From: Cycas panzhihuaensis
Taxonomy: Eukaryota; Cycadophyta
DNA: 64,000 nt
Assembly (NCBI GenBank): GCA_023213395.1
Contig: CM041465.1
Location: 89,907,741-89,971,740, forward strand
Reading direction: 5' to 3'
Position numbers and translations under genes: made by a program. Below, one piece after another: positions 33,559-45,940 of the stretch. The notes below the pieces were generated by a model. It worked only from the letters and a program-made list of their open reading frames with translations, searched no databases and was not told the origin of the DNA. How positions within the stretch are numbered: the stretch's first letter is position 1; the number at the start of each line of letters is the position of its first letter.

Positions 33559-34690
33559 GTTAATTGAGATTAAACCAAGTGCAATGAGTATTCTGATCAA
33601 AGGCGACGTGGTCTGAAGCTGTGAGATCAAGGGCATCACAACCGCCATTCCTTCTCTCCTTCCTCTGAATAAAGGTACTCTATTATCTGTTAGTTCTTAT
33701 CTTCTTTTTCACACCCATGCTTATCTTCCTATGTTGAATGATTTGCAATCTATTTGCTGGAATGATATTGAGCTATCCATTCATTTCTAATTTACTATAG
33801 TCTTGCTCTAAGTAATCATTACCTTTTATTCTGTATTTCACTAAGTTTTCTGCCTAAATCTTCATAGCTTCATTGTTATCTCTCACCCATTTATTAATCC
33901 TTAATTCTCACCAGTGAGTTATTGCATTAGGTATCATATCTGCTCGTGAGGATTTGATCGTTATCATCTACATTCTATTTGTGGAATTATCACCATCTGA
34001 ATTGCTTGCATGGATTTCATCATCATCATGTACCTTCTATTCACATGATTTACTCTCTGGCACCTCCTACGTTCACCGACTCTTTTCGCTACTGATTATT
34101 GAATATAATTGTATTATTAACGTTGGATTTGAGTCACCTTAATCTACCTGCATTTAGTTTGTGTTTAGCCTGCCTGGGTTTAATCTGCCTTAATCTGTAT
34201 TTAATCTGCCCTAAATTAGTTATTTTCGTCTTACATGGTTGTGATATCTATGTAGTTGTATGTCTTGCATGTCTACTTCATCTTGATGTCTATTCTACAT
34301 TAATCAATTTAAATCATTCACTTGGATACTCACGCTTTTATATCACTTGCCTTTGACATATTTCAATCAATAAAATCACTATTGATAGCCTTTGCTCCAG
34401 TTTAATTTGTTATTCATTAATCAATATTGACAACCGGTGTGCACCTTAAGTTATTATTCATTGATTAAGTATTTAATATTTCTTGCCTGTATCACTTAGC
34501 CCCTTAAACATTGATTCTTGATTTATTTTTTTAAAATTTAACCTTATGCCTGTATAATTTTAGATCTTGATTTTGTACTTAATATTGTCTTTGAGTTGCT
34601 TTTGTTTAGAAAACCAATCTTGTGCTTGTATAATCTACCCATTTTCTCCTAGTACCCTTCTCCTTAAAGGACTATCACAGACTACCTTTA
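33559..34690 (+). other. Leader of element F
   Basis: T-rich, about 1.1 kb. Two overlapping small open frames (33954-34142 and 34099-34356) are hydrophobic by composition only and show no domain; treated as chance frames. Confidence 0.5.
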
Positions 34691-34699
34691 GGGCTTAGG

Positions 34700-35715
34700 A
34701 AGCAACAAACTATAGCAGCATATCAGATTGGATAGTCTCTACCAAAGTTTAATGGATCTGACTATCTTCCATGGTCAAGATAAATACAAGTCATTTTATA
34801 ATCAAAGGGTTTGTGGAACATTGTTACTCATGGTTTTAATCTTCCTCAAATAACTTTGCCTGGTGGAAAATTACCATCTGATCAAGAGTTAGAAAAGGAA
34901 GAACTATTAAGGAAGGATAGTGATGCACTCTCGATCATATATATGTCTACTGCTAAACAAATGTTTCCACACATATATAGGGCCTCTACCTCCCATGAAG
35001 CTTGGAACATATTAAAAATTGGTTATGAAGGGGCCATACCTTAAAGACTTCAGAATCTGAGATTAAACTACAAAAATTTAAGGATGATGCCTTCAGATCT
35101 GATTAATTAATTCATTACAAAAATATAAGATCTAGTCAATCAAATGGTATATTTGGGAGAATAGATCTCTAAACAGAGAATGGTTGAGAAAATATTGAGA
35201 AGTTTAAGTGAAATGAGTAAATTTGAAAATATTATGACTACCATTAAAGTAACCAAGGACTTGTCTACATTAAAGGTTGATCAATTGTTGTCTATATTAC
35301 TTAATATGGAAGAAAAATGTAAAAGCAAGGCTACAACTAAAGATTTGGACCAAGTCTTTGCATCAACTTCTAACTTAAGGGAAAGGGCTAAACAAAACCA
35401 AGAGTTGAATTGATCTTAAGAAGCAAATGTACAACAAAACCTTTAGTTCTTAAGAGGAAGATCAAGAGGATCCAATCAAGGAAGAAGCTAGAATTGGTCA
35501 GGTACAAATCAAGGAAGAGGATGGAATTCTACAGGGCTAAGTCAAGGTTGTAACTCTATAGGATTAAGTTGGAATTATTCACCTTTTGGAAGAGGTGGGT
35601 CTCGAGGAAGAGGCAGGGGTTATGGTCCTCAATACTACCGATGTGGGAATTTTGGATATTTGGCTAGAAATTGTTATTCAACAAACACAATTAGAGAGAC
35701 CTAAGATAATACTTC
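34700..35715 (+). pseudogene. Element F gag remnant
   Basis: Starts near the PKFNGSDYLPWSR block (about 34735) and continues as GLWNIVTHGFNLP, the open piece 34811-35044 with DALSIIYMSTAKQMFPHIYR and EAWNILKIGYEG, then 35180-35413 with RMVEKILRSL and FENIMTTIKVTKDLSTLKVDQL (UBN2 domain). Next comes a Gly/Arg-rich linker, and a degraded CCHC knuckle around 35630-35680 reads YYRCGNFGYLARNC, with first Cys and His replaced by Tyr. Stops mostly replace Gln. Confidence 0.85.
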
Positions 35716-36640
35716 AAAAGGTGAGAGCTTATTCTATACTAGCTTAATGGTAAATTCCTTAACAAATGATGAATGGTTTATTGACTCTGGATGCTCAACT
35801 CATATGACTTAGAATACTGAATCTTTTTCAAAAATTGACAAGGATCAAAAAGGGAAAGTTGTATTTGGAGATGATAATACCCAAGAAGTACAAGGAAAAG
35901 GAACTATCTCCATTAAAACAGATGACGGAGAAAACAAGGATATTCACAATGTCCCAGGATTAAAGAAAAATATGTTGTCAGTCGGTCAAATGATGGAGCA
36001 AAGATAAAGGTTAGTATTTGATAATGGTGAATGCAAGATTTATGATAAGAAAAAGAATTTCTCTTTGATTACTAAAGGGATAATGACTAAAGATAGATTG
36101 TTCAAATTAGTTCTATGTCCTAAAAATATTGCTTTGGATGCATCGGTTAATAATTATAGTATTCTATGGCATCTCCATTATGGACATTTAAACTATGGCA
36201 ACCTAATCAATCTGAGAAAGAAAGAAATGGTTAGTGATCTCACTTTTATTCAAAGAAACAATAATGTATGTGAAGGATGTATTTTTGGAAAACACCATAG
36301 AAACAACTTTCTTGAATCTAGTTTTCAATCTCAAGCTCCATTAGAATTAGTTCATGTTGATTTATGTGGGCCCATGAAGAATGTGTCACATGGAAAAGCA
36401 AGATATTTCATTATTCTAGTTGATGATTTCACAAGAAAGATTTGGGTTTACTTCCTTAAAGAAAAATCAGAAACATTCTTGAAATTTGTAGAGTTCAGAT
36501 CTATGTCTAAAAGACAAAGTAGATTCAAGATCAAAAGTCTTCATTCTGATAATGGGGGAGAAATTATCTCCAGTGACTTTAAGGATTTTTCTAGCAAAGT
36601 CAGAATAAGGAGACAATTTACAACTCCTTATACTCCCTAG
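35716..36640 (+). pseudogene. Element F pol: protease and integrase
   Basis: Protease active site FIDSGCSTHMT (Asp-Ser-Gly) at about 35780, then VPGLKKNMLSVGQMM and the open frame 36065-36640: pre-integrase LWHLHYGHLNYGNL with CEGCIFGK (HHCC zinc site), then the integrase core ELVHVDLCGPM, FIILVDDFTRKIWVYFLKEK, SLHSDNGGE and TTPYTP. The first two catalytic aspartates are intact. After TPYTP a TAG replaces Gln, then NGMVERK carries the catalytic Glu. Only a few substitutions keep this frame closed. Confidence 0.9.
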
Positions 36641-37262
36641 CAAAATGGTATGGTTGAAAGAAAGATAAGGACTATTATAGAAATGGCAAGATGTATGCTA
36701 AAAAGAAAAAGATTGGATGACTCCTTTTAGGCTGAAGTAATAAATACTGTAGTATATCTACTAAATAGAAGTCCAACCAAAGCATTGAAGGATGTGACTC
36801 CAGAGGAAGCATGGATAGGTAAGAAACCTGATGTAAGCAATTTAAGAGTGTTTGGTTGTGTTGCTTATGCACATATCCCTGATCAGAAAAGAACAAAATT
36901 GGAAAGCAAAAGTATTAAGTGTATTTTTATAGGCTATATAAGTAAGCAAAAGGCCTATAGACTTTATGATGCAATTGAAAAGGTTTTCTTTGTGAGCACA
37001 GATGTTATTTTTGATGAACATGGTGAATATAATGGTGAAGATGACAAAGGTAAAGAAATTTTGATTGAGATTAGTACCTTAGAAAAGAAGACAAATACAA
37101 ATTCGATTGAAGATTCAAGCTCAAATCAACAACAGGGACATGATCCAAAATGGTTTATAAGAAGTCATAATCCTAAAAATATTTTGGATAATGAATTTAA
37201 CAAAAGATTCACGAGATCACAAGCTAAGGTAAACTATGCTCTAATGTCTCAAGTGATGTAGA
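36641..37262 (+). pseudogene. Element F pol: integrase C-terminus and hinge
   Basis: The open frame 36785-37261 reads EEAWIGKKPDVSNLRVFGCVAYAHIPDQKRTKLESKSIKC... with IFIGY, VFFVSTDVIFDE and a long acidic hinge of low complexity before RSQAKVNYALMSQV. The segment 36641-36784 holds the catalytic Glu and the VYLLNRSPTKAL block. The pieces belong to one polyprotein broken by stops. Confidence 0.88.
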
Positions 37263-38160
37263 AAGATGAACCTCAAACTTTTGAGGAAGCTATAAAAAGT
37301 AATGAATGGGGTCAAGCAATGGAAGTAGAACTCGATGCCATAAATTGGAATAAAATATGGGATATGGTTGAATTACCACCAGGTAAGAATATCATTGGAA
37401 CCAAATGGATATATAAGACTAAATACAAAGCCAATGGTACCATTGATAAATATAAGGCAAGATTAGTTGCAAAAGGCTATTCTCAACAAGAAGGTATATA
37501 TTATGAAGAAACCTTTACTTTAGTTACTAAGATGACTACCATTAGGTGTATGTTATCTCTTGTTGCTCATCTTGGTTGGGAGATCTATCAAATGGATGTA
37601 AAATCAGTTTTTCTCAATGGTTATGTTGATGAAGAAATTTATGTCTCTCAATCTCAAGGTTTTGAAGTTAAGGGACATGAAAACTTGGTGTGTAGACTCA
37701 AAAAGCTTTTTATGGACTAAAACAAGCACCAAGAGCTTAGTATGCAAGGATTAATAAATATCTTCAGGATAAAGGTTTTCAAATAAGTAATTTAGGTTGA
37801 AATCTTTACATAAAGACCTCCAAGGACTCTATTTTAATTATTGTAGTGTATGTTGATGATTTAATTTACACTGGTAACGATGATGAGTTACTTCAAGAAT
37901 TCAAAAGTGATATGAATTCTGAATTTAAGATGACGGACTTAGGACAATTATATTATTTTCTTAGAATTGAAGTATGACAGGATAATAGTGGAATATATAT
38001 ATCTCAAAGCAAATATGTTATGGATATCTTAAGAAGATTCAACATGAGCAATTATAATTCCTGTGCCACTCCCATTGAAGTTGGATTAAAGCTAAGTAAG
38101 CATGAAGAATCCACATCAGCTGACTCTACTCTATATTGTTAGCTAATTGGAAACCTCATG
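37263..38160 (+). pseudogene. Element F pol: reverse transcriptase
   Basis: RVT_2 domain: EEAIKSNEWGQAMEVELDAI, GTKWIYKTKYKANGTIDKYK, ARLVAKGYSQQEGI, MDVKSVFLNGYVDEEIYVSQ, then KLFMD followed by a stop, QAPRAYARI and the active site VVYVDDLIYTGN near 37845-37880. The YVDD is intact. A TAA after LFMD and a TGA after YFLRIEV break it. Confidence 0.92.
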
Positions 38161-38800
38161 TACCTTACTAATACAAGACCAGACATAACATATGTTGTCA
38201 ACCTAACTTTAAGGTTCATGGAAAATCCTAAGCAGGGATATTAGAATGCTACCAAGAGAATTCTTAGATACATTAAGGGAACAATTGATCATGGTCTCTT
38301 TTATAACTCTTCAAACAAATGCAACCTGATTGGTTATTCTAATGCAGATTAGGCTAACGATATGGAAGATAAGAAATCTATCACAAGTTATATCTTCAAC
38401 ATTAGTTTAGCAGCAATATCTTGGAATACAAAGAAATAACCCACTGTGTCATTATCCACAACTGAAGTAGAATACAAGGCAGTTGAAGTGACAAGTCGAG
38501 AAGCTATTTGGATTAAAAGACTACTTAAAGATCTACATCAAAGGCAAAGCGATCCTACAGTAATTCATTGCGATAATCAAAGCACAATACAAATGTCAAA
38601 GAATCCAATCTTACATGCAAGAACAAAGCATATTGAGATTAAACATCACTACATTTAAGAGCTGGTTCAAAAGGGACAGATTGAACTTGTACATTGTAGA
38701 ACAAAAGATAAAATTAATGATATATTTACAAAAGCTCTAGCAAGGATCAAGCATTACAAGCGTAAGGAAGGTTTAGGAATTTTTAAAAATGTGCATTATG
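38161..38800 (+). pseudogene. Element F pol: RNase H
   Basis: GYSNAD then a stop, DKKSITSYIFNI, ISWNTKK, SLSTTEVEYKAVEV, AIWIKRLLKDL, TVIHCDNQSTIQMSKNPILH and ARTKHIEIKHHYI, ending RTKDKINDIFTKAL near 38735. The catalytic residues (YSNAD Asp, TEVEY Glu, CDNQS Asp) are all recognisable. The 38446-38658 part is open. The purine tract ATGGGGTAG precedes the LTR. Confidence 0.92.
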
Positions 38801-38806
38801 GGGTAG

Positions 38807-39009
38807 AGTTAGAAAATAACTTGTAATGCACATTTGTCAGCTTACAAGGTTCATGTCTTTACAATATTATTAGTGGTTGGTTTACATTATACTCATGAAT
38901 TTATGAGTATTTAAACACTTTGTACTTTGTATTTTTGAATAAGGAAGGTAAGGTATCTTACGATACCATTTTTGATACTGGAGTTTTCATTTGAGTTACA
39001 GATGCAATA
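38807..39009 (+). repeat. 3' LTR of element F
   Basis: 203 bp, begins AGTTAGAAAATAAC (T to A at the first base) and ends GATGCAATA. Followed by TTTTT. Confidence 0.92.
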
Positions 39010-40025
39010 TTTTTCTCAACTTAAAATTTGTAAAAACTTAGTTTTAAGGTTCATTGATTAGTTATTTATCTCAAAAGTTCAATTCAATATTCTGAAAGTT
39101 AATTAACATTCAAGTATTAAGGGTTTCTTATTACATTACATCACAATCAAAAGAGCATATAGCTTCTTATCTTTGTTACAAAAGTATTTCAATTTGAAAG
39201 CATTAGATTGTATACTAGCATATGTTTCTTTATTCATTTAAAGGAAGAAGAGCATCCTTGATTCTTTTACTTATTTTTATTATGATTTAATTTAAAAATT
39301 TGTATTATATCTTCATTTAAGATATATATTTTTTATCTTGCTTGAAAGATTTATTTTAAGTCATTTTCATTTCTTGAATAAAAGAAATCCTAAAAATGTT
39401 AAGTAAAACCACATTTAAATTAAAATGTAATCTCACATTAAGAAAGATAATTCGCAAATTAACCACATCTTTCCTAGCCTTGTAAGGTAAATGGTTAGGA
39501 CCCCTAAAGTTACCACCACGCATATGCCAATTAACCTACTTATATTGGATGAGAAAAGTCATTGGCTATAAGGTGTATTAGGTGGCAGGTTGAAGTGGAG
39601 AACTAGTCTTTATCGAAGTCCAAAGACTAAGGCTAGACTTAGAGAGGGTGAGTGCCCTAGTTCGTTCAACCTTCACTGCTAGATCTGTCGCTAGGTATAA
39701 GTCTGGTACACATGGACCAATAACTTAGAGGGTGTAACAACCTTTATAACAACTCATGTACTAAGGTATATCGATCCATGAGCTTATGTACCGATATATT
39801 GAGTCCCTATCTTGCCACTTCTGGGTAGGTACCACTGGATAGAATAGCAACTAAAGGTTTTCCTTGGAGGCCTTTGGACTTAGAGCCTAGGAGCCTTATT
39901 AGCGACTAGAACACTTGTAAAACCTTAGGAAAAACTTTAAACATTATTTCTTTGATTAAATTTCAAACTCAAACCTTTGAAAACCTTACTTTATCTATTG
40001 TTCTTTTAAAAACCTTAGCTAAAAG
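39010..40025 (+). other. Leader of element D, second part
   Basis: Continuation after F. The last 550 bp (39470-40010) have a more even base composition and run up to the gag start at 40026. No coding frame. Confidence 0.55.
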
Positions 40026-41110
40026 ATGGCATCTAACTTTAGAAACATGATAATTCCCAAATTTAATGGTAATAATTTTCTAAATTGGAGTAGGAGGATG
40101 AGACCCATTCTCATTGCTAATGACATATGGAAGATTGTGAAAATAGGCTATAGTGAATTAGGACAAAATGCCACTGATGTTGAAAAGGTAATACATAAAG
40201 AAAATGTTAAAAAGGATAATGAAGCACTTGTCCTTATATTATGTACATTAAAAGATCATATCTTCCCATAGGTTAGTGAGTCAAATAAACCAAAGGAAGC
40301 ATGCGATACCCTCGAGTTAATTTATGAATGAGTCATATTATGTAAGATTCAAACCCTTAGGAGCAAATTTAAAAATTTGTGAATGATGTTAATAGAGTTT
40401 GTAACAAAATTCATGACTAAAGTCTAAGATATAGTAAACCAGATGAGATCACTTGGAGATATATTGATAGAGTAAAGAGAAGTGGAAAGAATATTGAGGA
40501 GTGTAGGTGTTTTAAGAAGATTTGAAATGATAGCGACAAGTATAGGGATTTATAAAGATCTAAGCACACTAAAGGTGGAACAACTAAGTGCCATATTGAT
40601 GTTGGTTGAAGAGCAACAAAATGTAAATGAATTACTTAAGTATGCCTTTACTACCAAGGCTAGGATTCAATCTCACTCACAAGCAGGTATATTAAAATCT
40701 AGAGAATCACCTCCCAAGATAAAGGATAGAAAACCTAGAAGGGATTTGTGACAAGATCCACCTAAATACCAAGCTCTACATCAAAGGAGACAAGAAGGAA
40801 ACCAACGAAATATGAATCCTCCTAGGTATCCAAATCAGGAGAAACAACCTGAGGGACACTCATGTTGTCCCAATTACCAAGGAAATGGCTAAGCCATAAA
40901 ATCAAATTAGAATTATTACAACAATAGCCAAAGGGAAAATCTAGTTCCACACTATGAGGAAAAGGGAAGACCTTCCCACATTAAAAGAAGTCATCTAAGA
41001 AGTCAAAGTCTAACTTATGGGAGAAGAGAAACCTTATATTTGTCCTATTGTTATTATAGTAGTTAGATAGAAGATAAATATTTTTCAAAACATGGGCCAC
41101 CCACCAAAGG
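40026..41110 (+). pseudogene. Element D gag remnant
   Basis: The start MASNFRNMIIPKFNGNNF with NWSRRMRPILIANDIWKIV matches copia gag. The frame stays open to 40271, then stops replace Gln. 40482-40751 covers MERILRSVGVLRRFEMIAT and DLSTLKVEQLSAIL (UBN2). The C-terminal basic region with CYYYSS near 41040 probably corresponds to a degraded zinc knuckle (H and C positions uncertain). Confidence 0.85.
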
Positions 41111-41159
41111 GAGTATAAATATCACTATAAAAACAAGGGATAATAATCGGCTATTCTTA

Positions 41160-42450
41160 TCCAATTTTAGTGCCAAAGAAGAAGAGGATGATAGTCGATA
41201 CATTGACTTAGGTTGCTCGATGTACATGACATATAAGAAACATCTATTTCATACCTTTAACAAAAGCAAAAGAGGTTCAATAATGTTTGGAAATGATATG
41301 TTCCATGAATCAGTTGGTAGAGGTAATATAACTCTCATGACAGATATAGGACAGTATAGACACCTTGATGATGTATTGTATGTTCCTACTTTAAAGAAAA
41401 ATCTATTATCAGTAGGGTAGATAATGGGATAGGATTACAAGGTCATCTTTGACAATGGTAAGTGTACAATCAAGGATAAAAAGAGAAATAAGATAATTGT
41501 TGCAAAAGGCAAAATGACTAAAGATAAACTATTTAAAGTTATCCTTACTCCACCATATACCTATGCCTTAAGAACTACAGTTAAAGTGGATAATAACTTA
41601 TGGCATAGGAGATTTGGACACCTTAACTATAGTAATTTGGCCCTAATAAAAAGAAAGGATATGGTTAATGGGTTGCCTAACATCAAAGTGGATAAAACTT
41701 TATGTGAAGGATGAGTACTTGGTACAAGACATAGGGAAAGCTTTCTAGATTACAGTCATTGGGTAACTAGTCCACTTTAGCTAGTCTATATAGATATCTA
41801 TGGTCCTATGGATGTCCCCTCATTAGCAAGAGCTCACTACTTCATTACATTTATTGATGACTACACTAGGAAGACATGGATACTCTTCCTTAAATTCAAA
41901 TCAGATACATTTCAATACTTTGTTAACTTCAAAACCTTTGTGGAGCAACAAAGTGGCCATAAACTACTATCTCTAAGATCTCATAATAGGGGAGAATTTA
42001 TCTCTAATGAACTTAAAGTATACCATATACATTATAGGATCAGAAGGTAGATCACCAATCCCTATACCCCACAACAAAATGGTGTAGTAAAAAAGAAGAA
42101 TCATATAATTATCAAAATGACAAGCTACATGTTGAAGGATAAACACTTATGCCATGAGTTTTGCGTAGAAGTAGTTCATACATCCATCTACCTCCTCAAT
42201 AAGTGCTCCTCCAAAGCCCTAAGGTGGAAGATACCTAAAGAAGCTTGGATAGGCTATAAGCCAAACATACATCACTTAAGAGTCTTTGGGTGCCTAGCTT
42301 ATGCACATGTTCCTGACCAAAGGAGATCTAAGTTGGATGACCATAGTATCAAGTGCATATTTTTTGGCTATAGAAAAACTTCTAAATCTTATAAAGTCTA
42401 TGATCCTAAGTCAAAGAGGGTCATGTTAAGCAAAGATGTTAAATTTTAGG
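41160..42450 (+). pseudogene. Element D pol: protease and integrase
   Basis: Protease RYIDLGCSMYMTY near 41200 (DSG changed to DLG), then LDDVLYVPTLKKNLLSVG. Pre-integrase LWHRRFGHLNYSNL with KTLCEG, a stop (Cys lost), then the integrase core YFITFIDDYTRKTWILFLK and SLRSHNRGEF, where the second catalytic Asp is changed to His. YTPQQNGVVKKK shows the catalytic Glu replaced by Lys. The C-terminal block EAWIGYKPNIHHLRVFGCLA, AYAHVPDQRR, CIFFGYRK and VMLSKDVKF follows. Confidence 0.9.
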
Positions 42451-43480
42451 AAGATGCTTATTATCAAGATGCTCAAGAAAAGAGGAAAGAAGTAGTAAGC
42501 AATTTTGACAAGTCCACCGAATCAAAGTATGTGCCTCCTACGTTTGACTCTAAATGAACCAGTAATAAACCAAGTGGGGAGAGAACCTCCTCTCAACCTT
42601 CACCACAAAATCTTCTGAAATGGATTCAACAGAATTATGATTTAAGTAATATCTTAGATAACAATCGAAGATCCACTCACTCACATAGGGTAAATTTTGC
42701 CCTCATGAGCAAAGTATTAGAATCCCATGACCCTTAAACTTTTGATAAGGCCAATGCACATGCATCTTGGAGAAAGGCGATGGAAGATGAACACCATTCC
42801 ATTGTTAAAAATGACACTTGAGAATTAATTAACTTACCTCCAAATAAAAGATTACTTGGTACTAAGTGGATCTATAAAACCAAGTTCAGCTTGGATGGAT
42901 TAATTGATAAATACAAAGCTAGATTGGTCGCCAAAAGTTATGCCTAAAAAGAAAGCATTGATTACAATGAAACATATGCTCATGTTGCTCAAATAGAAAT
43001 AATTCAAATGATGATGAGTTTGCCAGCCTAAATGGCATGGAAAGTTTATCAAATGGACATCAAAAGTGCCTTCCTCAATGGTTATATTGAAGAGGATATC
43101 TATGTCACTCAACCCCCCAGTTCTAAAGATGGGGGGGAAGAAAACAAAGTGTATAAACTTAAAAAAGCACTTTATGAATTGAAACAAACACGTAGGGCCT
43201 GGTATTCCCAAATTAACAAATACTTTAGAGATCAAGGCTTTCAAAGATCTTAAGTAGACCCAAATCTCTACATCAAAATCAAGGGAGATTTTATCTTAAT
43301 TGTAGGACTCTACGTAGATGATCTTATCTACATTAGAAATGATTGCTATCTATTGCAAAACTTTAAGGAAGCCATGTGTAAGGAGTTTGAAATGATATAT
43401 TTGGGACTAATACATTACTTCTTAGGTTTGGAGGTATGGCAAGATAAGAATGGCATCTTTATCTCCCAATGAAAATATAT
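42451..43480 (+). pseudogene. Element D pol: hinge and reverse transcriptase
   Basis: After the hinge, with RSTHSHRVNFALMSKV near 42665-42710, comes the RVT_2 domain: ASWRKAMEDEHHSI, GTKWIYKTKFSLDGLIDKYK, ARLVAKSYA then a stop, MAWKVYQMDIKSAFLNGYIEE, DIYVTQPPSSKDGGEENK, KALYELKQTRRAWYSQI, and active site LYVDDLIYI near 43310. The YVDD is intact. A poly-G/GGGGGG run at about 43132 sits in the coding sequence. Confidence 0.9.
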
Positions 43481-43589
43481 GTTAGATCTATTACAAAAGT
43501 TCAAGATGATCGACTACAAATTATTGGAAACTCTAGTAGAAATAGGAATTAAGCTTTCCAAATTAGATGATTCTACACCAATTAATCCT

Positions 43590-44235
43590 ACACTCTATAG
43601 ATAGTTAATCGCTAACTTGATCTACTTGACATCCACATGACTAGACATAACACATTCAGTTAGTGTTGTATCCAGATTCATGTAAGACTTGAAGACTACT
43701 CATTAGCAAGCAGCCAAAAGAATTCTTTGTTATCTTAAAGGTACTTCAGAATATGGGCTATATTATAAAGCTTCATCAAACTTCTAGTTGACAAGTTATA
43801 CAGATTTAGATTAGGCAAGTGACATCAATGATAGAAAATCAACTTTAAGTTACATGTTCAGCATGGGGTCACTAGCTATAGCATGGAGCAATAAGAAACA
43901 AAATATAGTTTCCCTATCTATAGCCAAAGCAAAGTATAAAGTAACAGTTATTAGCATATGTGAAACAATATGGTTGAGAAGACTACTGTAAGACTTTTAG
44001 CTAAAATAAAAAGGCCCTACAAGAATTTTTTATGACAATCATACTACAATACAGATGGCAAAGAACCCAGCTTTTCATGGCAGAATAAAATATATTGAGA
44101 TGCAACATCACTCTATATGAGAGATAGTATAAATATGAGAGATTGAATTGGTATATTGTAGAACCAAAGACCAAGCAGCAGACATCTTCATAAAAGCATT
44201 AGGTAAAATCAATTTTTAAAAATTCAGAGACAAAT
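43590..44235 (+). pseudogene. Element D pol: RNase H
   Basis: Traces of LTSTTRLDITHSVSVV-like connection sequence, YTDLD, a stop, ASDINDRKSTLSYMFSMGS, IAWSNKKQ and VSLSIAKAKYKV (TEAEY Glu replaced), followed by KNPAFHGRIKYIEMQHHSI and CRTKDQAADIFIKAL. Ends about 40 bp before the 3' LTR, next to the purine-rich GAGGGATAA. Confidence 0.85.
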
Positions 44236-44270
44236 TAGGAGTTCTTCGCATTAGTTATTATGAGGGATAA

Positions 44271-44619
44271 TGTTGGGATAATGCCTAATTCACCTATGTA
44301 AATATGCACCTAGGGCCCCTCAAAGCCATCTTGGGCCTCCCTAGGTCACCTCGGGCCACCTAGCAACCACCAGTAGCTATTAAAGGAGCTATCACATCCA
44401 CCTAATGTAAGTATTTAATTAATTATTTAATATTTCAATATTATTTTTAAATTTCAAATGTTGTTAGGTAGAGGTATTTACTGCCTCCCCAAATTGATCT
44501 ATAAAAAGGGTGGGAGTACCTCCTTGGTGTTTTTTAATACTACCAACTCACAATTCATAGATTTAATTTGCACTTTGGAATAATATACTTGCACTTGTAA
44601 TCCACTCACTTTACACCTT
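44271..44619 (+). repeat. 3' LTR of element D, cut by element E
   Basis: Starts TGTTGGGATAATGCC and follows the 5' copy to TTACACCT, where the final CAATCCAACA of the 5' copy should follow. Instead the gypsy LTR starts (GGAATCG). Confidence 0.9.
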
Positions 44620-45928
44620 GGAATCGTATCTATGGGATGGTAACTATACCTGGTTAGGATTAGGTTGATCAACTGAAGGCTCTGGAATATAGAGTCAATC
44701 CAACAAGTGATAGAAATCACCAACACAAGGCATCCATGCGTCAGAACACAAGTTCGAGACCTATAGATGGCGCACAACTTCCCTCTGGGTAACTCAGTTT
44801 TAGTTTTGGGGGGTAGCATGAGTGAGGGATATCCTCAGTTTCCCGAGTAACCTCAAGATGCAGGTCTTCTCGCCCTTGGATGGCCGGAAGGAAATGGCAA
44901 GACCAAATAAGGGAATGGATTCTCATAGAAAATAGAGAGATAAGAATGGGATATATGTGGGTTAGTGACACGGGTGGTACACGCTTGCAAGGGTGGTGTT
45001 GGATAACCACCTCATACACAGGACCAACGCAAAGGAGAAGATGTCAAGATTATTTAGTTAAAGTAAGTGTGATGGGGTTAGAGGAGGATGTACTAGAGGA
45101 CAAATCCTCCTTAGACTAACCCATATAAAGTGAGTTTGGGGGAATAAAGGACGATGGCAAAAGGAGCTTTCATCATCCTACATATAGAGGGGTCAACCTC
45201 CGATGTGTGATGGTGAAATGGTATCTAGCTAGTTGTGTGTTTAAACAAGAGACAAAGAAATTGTATATAAACAACAAATATACTTTCATCTACTCTCGAA
45301 TGTAAGTCCTCACTCTCTTTTCACTTTAAGTGGAAGAATAGGGAATACAAAGGGTAAACCAATTAAACACAATCATGCATGCTAGAGATGCAAAGCTAAA
45401 AGTGGTTGTATGTAATCAAGCGAAAAGAGGGAGGGTATGGTTCATATCTCATGCTCTTTTCTAAGAGTGCAAGCATAGCGTACATATGCAAAGGGTAAAT
45501 GTAAACTAGTTCTTTTTATATTTCTCCTTTTATATTTCAATTATGCAAGCAAGTATGCTTAAAAGACAAGAAAAGAGAAGAGCTACAAAGAGAGGAAGAC
45601 GGCATACTTGGAGGGTTATGTGACTCAGATAAGGATGTCGTCTTGCACCACACTTACCTCCCTTTTCTTTTTCCCAACACACAGGTAGCATAGAGTGATG
45701 ATATTGGGGATCCCTTACCTTCCCTAAAATAAAAGGAAAAATCAAGAAAAAGGAAGGAAAAGAGACTATGCTAGAAATGGAAATGGCCAAGGAAAAGAAA
45801 GTATGAGACGTACTAGATTGAAGTGGTTCTTCCTTCTCCGTGAATGACATGGTGGAACTTGCAATCACAAAAGTTCTCCACCCTTTTCTAAGGGGCTTCT
45901 AGGATGCCAAATAGATATATTTATATAT

Positions 45929-45940
45929 ATGTGTGTGTGT

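Larger units (their letters stand above)
33341..39009 (+). mobile_element. Ty1/copia retrotransposon F, complete, 5.7 kb
   Basis: LTRs of exactly 203 bp at both ends (about 15 differences by eye), a Met-type primer-binding site, gag, protease, integrase, reverse transcriptase and RNase H in copia order, and flanking TTTTT duplications. It is the best-preserved full-length copia element in the window. It sits in the leader of element D. Confidence 0.94.
30928..44619 (+). mobile_element. Ty1/copia retrotransposon D, with nested element F
   Basis: 5' LTR 30928-31281 and 3' LTR 44271-44619 (last ~10 bp missing), primer-binding site, gag and pol remnants at 40026-44230 in copia order. Element F occupies 33341-39009 of its leader. 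Without F the element is about 8.0 kb, of which about 3.1 kb is leader. It is inserted in the LTR of C; E interrupts its own 3' LTR. Confidence 0.9.

Noticed and set aside
33954-34356. Overlapping hydrophobic small frames in the leader of F
   Set aside because: Hydrophobicity comes from T-rich codons; no start context or domain.
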